From Pseudomonas triticifolii (GTDB taxonomy: Bacteria > Pseudomonadota > Gammaproteobacteria > Pseudomonadales > Pseudomonadaceae): a stretch of 64,000 nt of DNA. Below are positions 29,880 to 37,259 of this stretch, piece after piece (position 1 is the first letter of the stretch; the number at the start of each line of letters is the position of its first letter). The translations under genes and the position numbers were made by a program. The stretch spans positions 310,001-374,000 of the forward strand of contig NZ_JACONV010000002.1 in assembly GCF_014358015.1 (NCBI RefSeq), read 5' to 3'. The notes under the pieces are model-generated. The model saw only the letters and a list, made by a program, of their open reading frames with translations. It ran no database searches and was not told the origin of the DNA.

Positions 29880-30682
29880 GCCCGCGCCGGCAAAGTCGAG
29901 CGACTGCGACGGCCGATGCCGATTCGTTGCAAGGCAGCGGCGCGCCAGTCACCGCGCAGTACCAGCGCAACGATCAGCAGCACTACGACCAGTCCTACGG
30001 GCACCAGCCACAGCATCAGGTTCCAGAACGGCAGGTTGTCACTGTCCAGCTTGAACGGCCCGAAGTTCGCCCACTGCGTGGTTTCCTGAAATTCGGCGGC
30101 CGGCACGAAGACGATCGAGAATTTCTTTGAATCGGCCGACTGCCCGGACATGCCGGGGATGCTGCTGGCAACCATCTGCTGGATTCGCCCGCGCACGCTG
30201 TCAGGGTCAAGCGCGGCGGAATGCTTGATGAACACCGCCGCCGAGGCTGGCTGCACCGGCTCGCCAGGGGCGATGCGCTCCGGCAGCACGACATGGACCC
30301 TGGCCACGATTACCCCGTCGATCTGCGACAGGGTGGCTTCAAGCTCCTGAGACAAGGCATAGATGTAGCGGGCACGCTCTTCCAGTGGCGTGGAGATCAC
30401 GCCTTCCTTCTTGAAGATTTCACCCAGGCTGGTTCGCGAACGCCGAGGCAGGCCTGCGGCATCCAGCACTCGCACGGCGCGGTTCATTTCCCGGGTCGAG
30501 ACGGTGACCACTACGCCACTTTTTTCCATGCGTTTGCGCGCGTCGATGTGCTGATCGGCCAGACGTGCCACCACCTCGTTGGAGTCCTGCTCGGACAAGC
30601 CGGTAAACAGTTCGGTTTCGTCGCTGCAGCCGCCCAGCATCAGCAGGCTCAACAGGAGCAACCCTGCACTCAGACATTTCAC
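29876..30682 (-). CDS. hrcJ: T3SS inner-membrane ring lipoprotein HrcJ (SctJ)
   Basis: The 268-aa FliF/YscJ-family lipoprotein forms the inner ring. Lipobox LGGC with C19 (signal MKCLSAGLLLLSLLMLGGC). Two ring-building motifs follow, including DGVIVARVHVVLPER near residues 118-132. A C-terminal TM helix (about 217-240, LMLWLVPVGLVVVLLIVALV) is followed by an Arg-rich cytoplasmic tail. It is 9 nt after hrpB. Confidence 0.95.
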   Translation of the reverse strand: MKCLSAGLLLLSLLMLGGCSDETELFTGLSEQDSNEVVARLADQHIDARKRMEKSGVVVTVSTREMNRAVRVLDAAGLPRRSRTSLGEIFKKEGVISTPLEERARYIYALSQELEATLSQIDGVIVARVHVVLPERIAPGEPVQPASAAVFIKHSAALDPDSVRGRIQQMVASSIPGMSGQSADSKKFSIVFVPAAEFQETTQWANFGPFKLDSDNLPFWNLMLWLVPVGLVVVLLIVALVLRGDWRAAALQRIGIGRRSRSTLPARA

Positions 30683-30691
30683 GGAAAACCT

Positions 30692-31066
30692 CTACTGCAG
30701 GTTGGTCAACTTGTCGAGCGCCTGGGCGCTCTTGCTCACGACCTTGGTCGTCAGCGCCATTTGCAACGAACACTGCGACAACGCACGGCCCATCTCGATG
30801 ATGTCTGCGCCGTCTTCGGAACCTGCGACTTTCTTCATTTTGCGCAGCGCCTGCTGCGACAGTTTCTCGGTGTCGCTCAAGCGATCGGACAGTGCGCTGG
30901 CAACCTGATCAGACAGGTGAGAAGTCGCACGCACGTTATCCGGTCGTATGGCCGCGTTGAACAGGTCGACATCCGCCTGTACTGGCTCGGAAACAAGCCC
31001 CTGACGCATCTCCAGCCCAGATTCCGGCGTGGCGCTTTTGAGGTTACTGAGGTGGGAAATGGTCAC
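30692..31066 (-). CDS. hrpB: T3SS inner rod-like protein HrpB (SctI-like)
   Basis: A 124-aa secreted helical protein of the P. syringae HrpB family, thought to form the inner rod or to secure the pilus base. Polar N-terminus (MTISHLSNLKSATPESG) and an amphipathic C-terminal helix (LSQCSLQMALTTKVVSKSAQ) that resembles YscI/PrgJ-type C-termini. Between hrpZ and hrcJ in the standard order. Confidence 0.88.
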   Translation of the reverse strand: MTISHLSNLKSATPESGLEMRQGLVSEPVQADVDLFNAAIRPDNVRATSHLSDQVASALSDRLSDTEKLSQQALRKMKKVAGSEDGADIIEMGRALSQCSLQMALTTKVVSKSAQALDKLTNLQ

Positions 31067-31094
31067 GGGAGCTCTCCGTCAGGCGGTTTTCAAG

Positions 31095-32177
31095 TCAGGA
31101 CAACGTCGGGTTCTGAGTGCCTTGCAGCAAGGTGTTGATGATCTGCGCAGCGGTTTGCGCAGCACTGGCCTGCAGATCGGCTCCGCCACCATTGGCACCG
31201 GCACTGCCTTGCAACGTCACTTCCAGACCTCGTTCGAGCAGCCCGCCAAGCAGTTGCCCAAGATCGGAGGTCGGCGAGTTGCCCGCTGGCGTCGCGCCCG
31301 GTTGCGGCGTGGTGCCGACGGGAGTGCCCAGACCGCCACCTTCGGACAGCACCGATTGCAGGCCACGCTCCACCAGTTCACCCAGCAGTTGCCCCAGGCC
31401 ATCACCGCCCAGAGAATTTTGCGTGGTATTAGCGGCAGGATCGGTCAGTGGAGCAGGTGAACTGGCCGTGTCCGTTACCGGGGAACCCAGGCCACCGCCT
31501 GCTACATCGCCAACGCCGCTGGCATCGCTCTGCTGTTTACCAAGCTGCTGACCGATGACGTCCAGCGCTGAGCGAAATTGAGCAGTTTCATCGCCGTCCA
31601 GGAAGTTGTCTTCCTTGAGCTCGTTCAGCCACGAACCCGAGTCCGGCGTTGGAAATGCGGCCTTGTTGTCGTCCATGAACTGCGCGATCTGTTCAAGCAT
31701 CGGCATGTCGTCCGGGGAGAAGTTGGTCCCATCGGTCTGTTTGGTCAGCAAATCATCCAGTGCCGCTTTGCCAAGGCCGTTCAGCACCTGGTTCATCAGG
31801 TCGGACTGACCGGCATCTGCGCCACCTGCACCGCCGACGCCGCCGGAGCCAGCACCGCCGCCGCCCGCCCCTGTACCGGCCGAGGCGCCGAAATTATCGC
31901 CGAGCTTGTCGTGAATCAGTTTGTCGAGCGCGATCTTGAGGCCTTCGATACCTGCGGACTTGCCCTCGGCGCTCATCGCCTTGGCGAGCATCTTGCCCAA
32001 TGGCGAGCTTTCGTCCAGTTGACCGTTTTTGGTCAGGGCCTGGATAAGCTGCTCGACCACGTCCTGCAGCGGTTTGCTGGACTGAGTGGTGCTGCTGTAA
32101 TCCTTGCTCTGGAGCGGCAGGGTGAAGAGTGAAGCCGAAGTTTGAAGAAGCGGGTTGGCACTGTTGAGACTTTGCAT
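31095..32177 (-). CDS. hrpZ: Harpin HrpZ
   Basis: A 360-aa heat-stable, Gly-rich, Cys-free T3SS-secreted protein; harpins elicit plant responses and can form pores in lipid bilayers. The N-terminus [18 protein letters not shown], the block [16 protein letters not shown] and the [20 protein letters not shown] segment match the family. Two imperfect internal repeats occur near residues 260-276 ([17 protein letters not shown]) and 306-322 ([17 protein letters not shown]). A Gly/Ala linker sits at about 100-125. Follows hrpA after a hairpin. Confidence 0.94.
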   Translation of the reverse strand: MQSLNSANPLLQTSASLFTLPLQSKDYSSTTQSSKPLQDVVEQLIQALTKNGQLDESSPLGKMLAKAMSAEGKSAGIEGLKIALDKLIHDKLGDNFGASAGTGAGGGGAGSGGVGGAGGADAGQSDLMNQVLNGLGKAALDDLLTKQTDGTNFSPDDMPMLEQIAQFMDDNKAAFPTPDSGSWLNELKEDNFLDGDETAQFRSALDVIGQQLGKQQSDASGVGDVAGGGLGSPVTDTASSPAPLTDPAANTTQNSLGGDGLGQLLGELVERGLQSVLSEGGGLGTPVGTTPQPGATPAGNSPTSDLGQLLGGLLERGLEVTLQGSAGANGGGADLQASAAQTAAQIINTLLQGTQNPTLS

Positions 32178-32200
32178 GAAACACCCATCCTAAGGTAGCG

Positions 32201-32220
32201 GCCCCCTCTGACGAGGGGGC
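32201..32220 (-). other. Hairpin between hrpA and hrpZ
   Basis: GCCCCCTC-TGAC-GAGGGGGC: an 8-bp perfect GC stem 12 bp past the hrpA stop and 23 bp before hrpZ, with no T-run. It likely attenuates read-through or protects the abundant hrpA mRNA while letting the rest of the operon be transcribed. Confidence 0.7.
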
Positions 32221-32232
32221 AATCAGAAAGAA

Positions 32233-32574
32233 TTAGTAACTGATACCTTTGGTCGTCTGCGCCGTGGCACTGATTTTCTTGTTCGACGAGTCGTCCTTGC
32301 CGGACTGGATGGCGTTCAATACGTCCATGGTCTGCTTCTTGATGGTTTCCTTGGACTGCATGTCGATCAGCTTGGCCTGGTTGGCATCCTGCTCACGGCT
32401 GGAGCGTTCCTGCGCATCGACTGCCGCGCTGCCGCCGGTGCCCTTGAGGATTGCACCCTGCAGTTGAGCCGTGGAGGAGACGGTGTTCACGCCCTGCGCC
32501 ACTCCGCCCGCAGCACTGACGCCGCTGTTGAACATGTTGGTGATTTTCGAGGTGAGACCTACAGGTGCGACCAT
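32233..32574 (-). CDS. hrpA: Hrp pilus subunit HrpA
   Basis: The 113-aa pilin makes the long surface pilus through which effectors travel. N-terminus MVAPVGLTSKITNMFNSGVS is Gly/Ser-rich and variable. The C-terminal half (QTMDVLNAIQSGKDDSSNKK and ISATAQTTKGISY) is the conserved polymerisation helix. ATG 32574 is fixed by the hrp box 45 bp upstream; it is the only start that yields the family length. No Cys. First gene of the hrpA-hrpE operon. Confidence 0.94.
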   Translation of the reverse strand: MVAPVGLTSKITNMFNSGVSAAGGVAQGVNTVSSTAQLQGAILKGTGGSAAVDAQERSSREQDANQAKLIDMQSKETIKKQTMDVLNAIQSGKDDSSNKKISATAQTTKGISY

Positions 32575-32619
32575 GATGTGAAACCCCTTATCGTAACCAG
32601 CGTGATTGCTTGGTACAGA

Positions 32620-32648
32620 TAGGTGGCAACGACTGGCAGATCGGTTCC
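32620..32648 (-). promoter_or_regulatory. hrp box of the hrpA operon
   Basis: Minus strand GGAACC (32643-32648), 16-nt spacer, CCACCTA (32620-32626). It ends just downstream of the hrpS stop codon. Confidence 0.92.
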
Positions 32649-32664
32649 AGGCCCGATGCAAAAA

Positions 32665-33573
32665 TCAGATCTGTAATTCCTTGATGCGCCTGTAAAGCGT
32701 ACGGCGCGGCATGTCCAGCTCCTGACTGACCGCATCGACACAGTTGCGATGGCGCTTGAGCGACTCCTGAATCAGGACTTTCTCGATGCATCGCAGCTGC
32801 GATTTGAGCCCACAGTTCTGGCGCTCATCATCAGAAGCTTCGATTCCCAGCAATGGCAGGCCGAGCACGAAGCGCTTGGCGGCTGCCTTGAGTTCACGAA
32901 TGTTGCCGGGCCAGTCATGATCGAGCAGCGTTTGCTGCAACAGCGAACTCACTCTGGGGGCTATCACGTTCAATTCGCTGGCAGCAACGTCGGCGAATCG
33001 GATGAACAGGGGCACGATACGCTCATGCTGGGTGCGCAACGGCGGTAGCTTGAGTGTCAGGACATTGAGGCGAAAGTACAGGTCGCGACGAAAGGTGCCA
33101 TCTTCCACGGCATCGTCCAGCGAGCGCTGGGCCGACGCGATCACGCAGATGTCGAGCTTGATGCTCGACGTGGAACCCAGTCGCTCGATTGAACGGGTTT
33201 CCAGCACTCGCAGCAGCTTGGCCTGCAGGCTCAGAGGCATGCTATCGATCTCATCCAGGTACAACGTACCGCCATGCGCCGCTTCGATATAGCCGACCCG
33301 TGAGCGATCGGCACCGGTGTAGGCGCCACTGACCACGCCGAACAGCTCGCTTTCCGCCAGGGTTTCCGGAATGGCCGCACAATTCATCGCGACCAGGCGC
33401 CCTTTGCGCCCGGACATCGCATGGATGCGTTTGGCAATGGTGTCCTTGCCCGTGCCGGTTTCTCCCGACAGCAATACGTCGATCCCTAGTTGCGAAATGC
33501 TTTCAGCGACAATTCCCAGATTCGGCACACGCTCGTGATCGAAATCATCATCAAAACCCACATCAACGCTCAT
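32665..33573 (-). CDS. hrpS: Sigma-54 enhancer-binding protein HrpS
   Basis: The 302-aa NtrC-type activator lacks a receiver domain and works as a hetero-hexamer with HrpR to open the hrpL promoter. AAA+ domain: Walker A GETGTGKD (about residues 38-45), sigma-54-contacting loop GAYTGA, Walker B GGTLYLDEID. A Fis-type helix-turn-helix is at the C-terminus (RNCVDAVSQELDMPRRTLYRR). ATG 33573 is chosen; an upstream in-frame start would add 12 residues. HrpV inhibits HrpS. Confidence 0.94.
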   Translation of the reverse strand: MSVDVGFDDDFDHERVPNLGIVAESISQLGIDVLLSGETGTGKDTIAKRIHAMSGRKGRLVAMNCAAIPETLAESELFGVVSGAYTGADRSRVGYIEAAHGGTLYLDEIDSMPLSLQAKLLRVLETRSIERLGSTSSIKLDICVIASAQRSLDDAVEDGTFRRDLYFRLNVLTLKLPPLRTQHERIVPLFIRFADVAASELNVIAPRVSSLLQQTLLDHDWPGNIRELKAAAKRFVLGLPLLGIEASDDERQNCGLKSQLRCIEKVLIQESLKRHRNCVDAVSQELDMPRRTLYRRIKELQI

Positions 33574-33636
33574 CCATGACCCCACACAATGAGTAGCCGG
33601 ATTACACAAACTCGGATCAGAAACCCAGATCAGGCG

Positions 33637-34569
33637 TCAGGCAGCGATGTGGCCAGCCACGCCCAGCTCCTTCATGCGGTGGTACAGGGTACGTCGGGGC
33701 AGTTCGAGTTCCTGCAGCACAGCATCGACGTTGTGGCGGTGCCGTTTGAAGGCGTCCTGGATGAGCCTTTTTTCGATGACACGTAGTTGTGTACGCAGGC
33801 ACATGGCTGAATCCCGGACCTCGGGCGGCTCTGCGCCGAGCAAGGGGAGACCCAGCACAAACCGTTTGGCAGACGACTTGAGTTCCCGAATGTTGCCAGG
33901 CCAGTCATGGCTGAGGAGCATTAACACACGCGCGCTGTCCAGCGTCGGTGCAGGCCTTCCGAAATCCTGCGCGATGCTCTGGGTGAACTGGTCGAACAAC
34001 GGCAAAATCTGTTCGCGACGTGTACGCAACGCTGGCAGTTGCAGCGTCAGTGCATTGAGCCTGAAGAACAGGTCGCGCCGAAAAAGTCCTTGTTCCACCA
34101 GTTCATCCAGAGGCCGCTGGGCGGAGGCAATCACTCGCAAATCCACGGGAATGAATGCTGTCGAACCCAGACGTTCAACACCTCGACACTCCAGTACCCG
34201 CAAGAGCTTGGCTTGCAGGCTCATCGGCATGCTGTCGATCTCATCCAGGTACAACGTGCCGCCCTGAGCCGCTTCGATGTAACCCTCCCGGGAACGGCAA
34301 ACGCCCGTAAACGCCCCGTTGACCACCCCGAAAAGCTGGCTTTCGGCCAGCGATTCAGGGATGGCCGCGCAATTCATACCGATGAATGCACCTGGCCGAT
34401 TGGACAGCGCGTGGATACGGTTGGCCAGGGTGTCCTTGCCGGTCCCTGTCTCCCCGCACAACAGCAAGTCCATATCCAGAACTGCACTATTCATTGCAAT
34501 TTCATGAAAAGCCGACAACGCACTATCTGGATGACATCCTCGGCCGCTTACATCGCCTTTTGCGTTCAT
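33637..34569 (-). CDS. hrpR: Sigma-54 enhancer-binding protein HrpR
   Basis: A 310-aa receiver-less NtrC-family activator and obligate partner of HrpS. Walker A GETGTGKD (about residues 39-46), loop GAFTGV in place of GAFTGA, Walker B GGTLYLDEID, and the C-terminal HTH ELELPRRTLYHRMKELG. Roughly 60% identical by eye to the downstream hrpS, indicating an ancient duplication. The 63-nt gap to hrpS shows no terminator. Confidence 0.94.
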   Translation of the reverse strand: MNAKGDVSGRGCHPDSALSAFHEIAMNSAVLDMDLLLCGETGTGKDTLANRIHALSNRPGAFIGMNCAAIPESLAESQLFGVVNGAFTGVCRSREGYIEAAQGGTLYLDEIDSMPMSLQAKLLRVLECRGVERLGSTAFIPVDLRVIASAQRPLDELVEQGLFRRDLFFRLNALTLQLPALRTRREQILPLFDQFTQSIAQDFGRPAPTLDSARVLMLLSHDWPGNIRELKSSAKRFVLGLPLLGAEPPEVRDSAMCLRTQLRVIEKRLIQDAFKRHRHNVDAVLQELELPRRTLYHRMKELGVAGHIAA

Positions 34570-35636
34570 TGCTCACTCTCACTGTGGATGCAGGCGCACT
34601 AGTAATACCACGACTTACAAGGCAGGAATATATGGATTTAGTTCCCGACGTACTGAGAAAAGAGTCACACATTCAGAAAATAATATCAAAGTAGCATCAT
34701 CCTACAGAGAATGACGGATGGATAGAGCGAGTCTTTTCAAACGATTATTTTAAACTATCGTTATTTCAGGCTTCTCAACCAGTTAGATGGCTGCGGACCG
34801 CTCCCCAGCCCGGTTTCACTGCCCAGGACAGGCCTACGCAGACGTTTGTCAAGAAGCATTCTCAGCCGCAGCCGGTGGTTTGATGCCCCAAAACCGAGCA
34901 GACCTACGGTAAACGAACGGCGACTCTCACTTGAAACAACCCGCCCGAACACAAGTAAGAAAAGAGCACTTTTTTTAAACCGGAGTGCGTGCACCTCCAA
35001 CTAAGATACACAATGAATTAAACGGGCACTCACGATTCAATACTGTTCATTGCCAACCAAAATATTCACCAGTAATAAAAAAGAAACAGGGCACAGAACA
35101 AAAATCTTATCGACGTTTAATAAGAAGTACAGGGCACCAAAAGCAGTCGGTTTTCCGAACGCAAGGCGACGGCACGCTCCCGCCCTGTTGAGCCGCAAGG
35201 GCTACACAAGGCAAAGAGTGATGCCTTTATGATATCAAGCATTCGGCAATCCGAACGAATGGAGCCCAGGCATGGAAACGGCCAAGCTGGAAAGGAGAGT
35301 AAATTCGGAAGAAAGGATTCAGCGCACACAAGCCCGGTGGCTTTGTAAAAAAGTTCAATGAATCTTGCGGTCATGAGGCTTGCTGATGGGATCCCATAAA
35401 CCGAATGTTTCTAAATGTGTGTAAATGCGCTGATACAAAACATCTAAAAAGTTCATGTTATTAACCGACTTTTTCGATATTAAAACGGGGCGTCCTGCCA
35501 TGATTACGGCACATAAAGGCTTGGCTCGGCAAGGCAAGGCTGTGTGTTTAAGCCGTTACAAATCGACTTGGCCCCGCTAAAGGCACCAAAAAAGGGCACA
35601 TCCCTGGAGGCATCGCAGGTGTCCGTAGAGCTGAAT
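34570..35636. other. About 1.1 kb without a convincing gene (hrpR upstream region / hrpH downstream)
   Basis: Contains the hrpR promoter and regulatory DNA next to 34570. The rest (34600-35600) is more AT-rich than its surroundings, with short open frames on both strands that lack recognised domains, ribosome-binding sites or protein-like composition. I found no hrp box, IS end or tRNA. A regulatory RNA or remnant effector cannot be ruled out. Confidence 0.5.
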
Positions 35637-37055
35637 CTACTGGCGCGGATCGCTCGCAAGCACTACGACACGCGGACCTGCACGCAGCACTTCAGGCTGT
35701 GTGCGACGCTGCCGATCCTCGACCACGCTTGGCGGTGAGGGTGGAGGTGTCCGCTCCACGACGACGGGCGGTGCTGAAACGGGTGATGAACGGTCAGCAA
35801 CGGTCTCAGGCATCAAGCGCTGCGGTGCAGGTTCGGTCACAACGGACGGCAAGGCTGTTGGCGTTGGCGTTGGCGTTGGCGGCTCCATGATGACGGGGGC
35901 CGACTTCACAACCTTGGGGACCGGCCCTCGTTCGACTATCCGCTGCGGCAGGACAGGAGGCGCCACAGGTGCAGGTGCAGGTGCAGGTGCAGGTGCAGGT
36001 GCCACCCAGGACGGCTCTCCCTTCATGCGCGCCAGACTGGCGGTCAGCAACTGCTTTTGAGTCTTGGGCACCAGCAGTCGCCCCGGACCGTCCGGGGTCT
36101 TCTTGCGCAAAAAGGCTGAGTTGAGTCGCAACAACTGCCCTTCATCCACGCCCGCGGTGGCTGCCAGCCGAGGAATGTCCACGGCATGATTGAGTTCAAC
36201 CACGTCGAAATACGGTGTATTGGCGACCGGTGTCAGCTTCACACCATAGGCCTCGGGATTGCGCACCAGCAGCGATAGCGCAAGCAGGCGCGGTACATAA
36301 TCCTGGGTTTCCCTGGGCAGCGACAGGCTCCAGTAATCGGTGGGCAGTCCACGCCGTCGATTGGCTTCGACCGCACGGCCCACGGTGCCCTCTCCGCAAT
36401 TGTAGGCGGCCAGCGCCAGCAGCCAGTCGTTGTCGAACTCATCGTGCAGACGCGTGAGGTAATCCATGGCCGCCTTGCTTGACGCCACCACGTCACGCCG
36501 GGCGTCGTAGGTGGCGCTCTGATGAAGATTGAAATCACGTCCCGTGGAAGGGATGAACTGCCACAGGCCCGCCGCAGCGGCCGACGAGTTGGCCATGGGG
36601 TTGTAGGCGCTTTCTATCATCGGCAACAACGCCAGCTCCATTGGCATCCGGCGCTCATCCAGACGCTCGACGATAAAGTGCAGATAAGGCGCAGCTCGCT
36701 CACTGGCACCTTTCAAAAAACCACGGTTGCTCAGCAGCCAGTCACGCTGGCGGGCGATCCGCTCGTTAATCTCCTTACCTTTTACCAGCGTGCTGCGTTG
36801 GGCAACCCGCTGCCACACATCCTCACCGTTATAGGCAGGCAGGTCATCGGGCACCTCGAGCGCTATCCCGCTCGACGAAGAAACCTCGGAGCTGTAAGTC
36901 ATGCCCGCGATGAGCCTCGGGGTGCGCTCAGCGCGTGGCTGGGCGTAGTCCACGGACTGGCAGGCTGCGCACAACGAGCTCAGCGCCAGGGCGGCGATGC
37001 GGATCGAGTGGGCAAGCGAATGGCGGCTCGTAAGATAAGGGTCAACGGCTGGCAT
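35637..37055 (-). CDS. hrpH: T3SS-associated lytic transglycosylase HrpH
   Basis: The 472-aa HrpL-regulated murein hydrolase lets the apparatus or effectors cross peptidoglycan; P. syringae HrpH is a lytic transglycosylase and candidate helper. The N-terminal hydrophobic segment ends in a Cys-rich boundary (ALSSLCAACQS), possibly a lipoprotein signal. The catalytic SLT domain (about residues 115-265) includes ELALLPMIESAYNPMANSSA (likely catalytic Glu in IES), AAGLWQFIPSTGRDF and AYNCGEGTVGRA. The C-terminal 100 residues are Pro/Ala/Thr/Val low-complexity, built by hexanucleotide repeats. ATG 37055 is placed by the hrp box 30 bp upstream. Confidence 0.9.
   Translation of the reverse strand: MPAVDPYLTSRHSLAHSIRIAALALSSLCAACQSVDYAQPRAERTPRLIAGMTYSSEVSSSSGIALEVPDDLPAYNGEDVWQRVAQRSTLVKGKEINERIARQRDWLLSNRGFLKGASERAAPYLHFIVERLDERRMPMELALLPMIESAYNPMANSSAAAAGLWQFIPSTGRDFNLHQSATYDARRDVVASSKAAMDYLTRLHDEFDNDWLLALAAYNCGEGTVGRAVEANRRRGLPTDYWSLSLPRETQDYVPRLLALSLLVRNPEAYGVKLTPVANTPYFDVVELNHAVDIPRLAATAGVDEGQLLRLNSAFLRKKTPDGPGRLLVPKTQKQLLTASLARMKGEPSWVAPAPAPAPAPAPVAPPVLPQRIVERGPVPKVVKSAPVIMEPPTPTPTPTALPSVVTEPAPQRLMPETVADRSSPVSAPPVVVERTPPPSPPSVVEDRQRRTQPEVLRAGPRVVVLASDPRQ
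35857..35880. repeat. Hexanucleotide repeat (GTTGGC)x4 in hrpH
   Basis: Four perfect 6-bp units encode a (Pro-Thr)n run in the HrpH tail on the minus strand; in-frame, so expansions change length only. Confidence 0.9.
35965..36003. repeat. Hexanucleotide repeat (GCAGGT)x5-6 in hrpH
   Basis: Five perfect GCAGGT units (35971-36000) after a variant ACAGGT. On the minus strand they encode an (Ala-Pro)n run. Six-bp units keep the frame during slippage, so tail length may vary between cells. Confidence 0.92.
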
Positions 37056-37084
37056 GAGCGGGGATGTCCTGATCGTGTAGACCC

Positions 37085-37112
37085 TACGTGGCTTGTCCAG
37101 CATTCCGGTTCC
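37085..37112 (-). promoter_or_regulatory. hrp box of hrpH
   Basis: Minus strand GGAACC (37107-37112), 15-nt spacer, CCACGTA (37085-37091), ending 30 bp before the hrpH ATG. Confidence 0.9.
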
Positions 37113-37166
37113 CTGAAGACGGACATTCATCCCGGGCAGGCCCCTCCAACCTGCCGCGTACCGCAT

Positions 37167-37195
37167 GGAACCTGCGCCCGCTCCCTTGCCACTCA
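37167..37195 (+). promoter_or_regulatory. hrp box of avrE
   Basis: GGAACC (37167-37172), 16-nt spacer, CCACTCA (37189-37195). It lies 65 bp before the proposed GTG start of avrE and about 55 bp from the divergent hrpH box, so both genes share a compact control region. Confidence 0.92.
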
Positions 37196-37259
37196 GACAC
37201 AGGCAAGACTTGCCGGGATTCGTCAAAGGCTCCATCCAGCCAAACAGGGAGATAATCGC

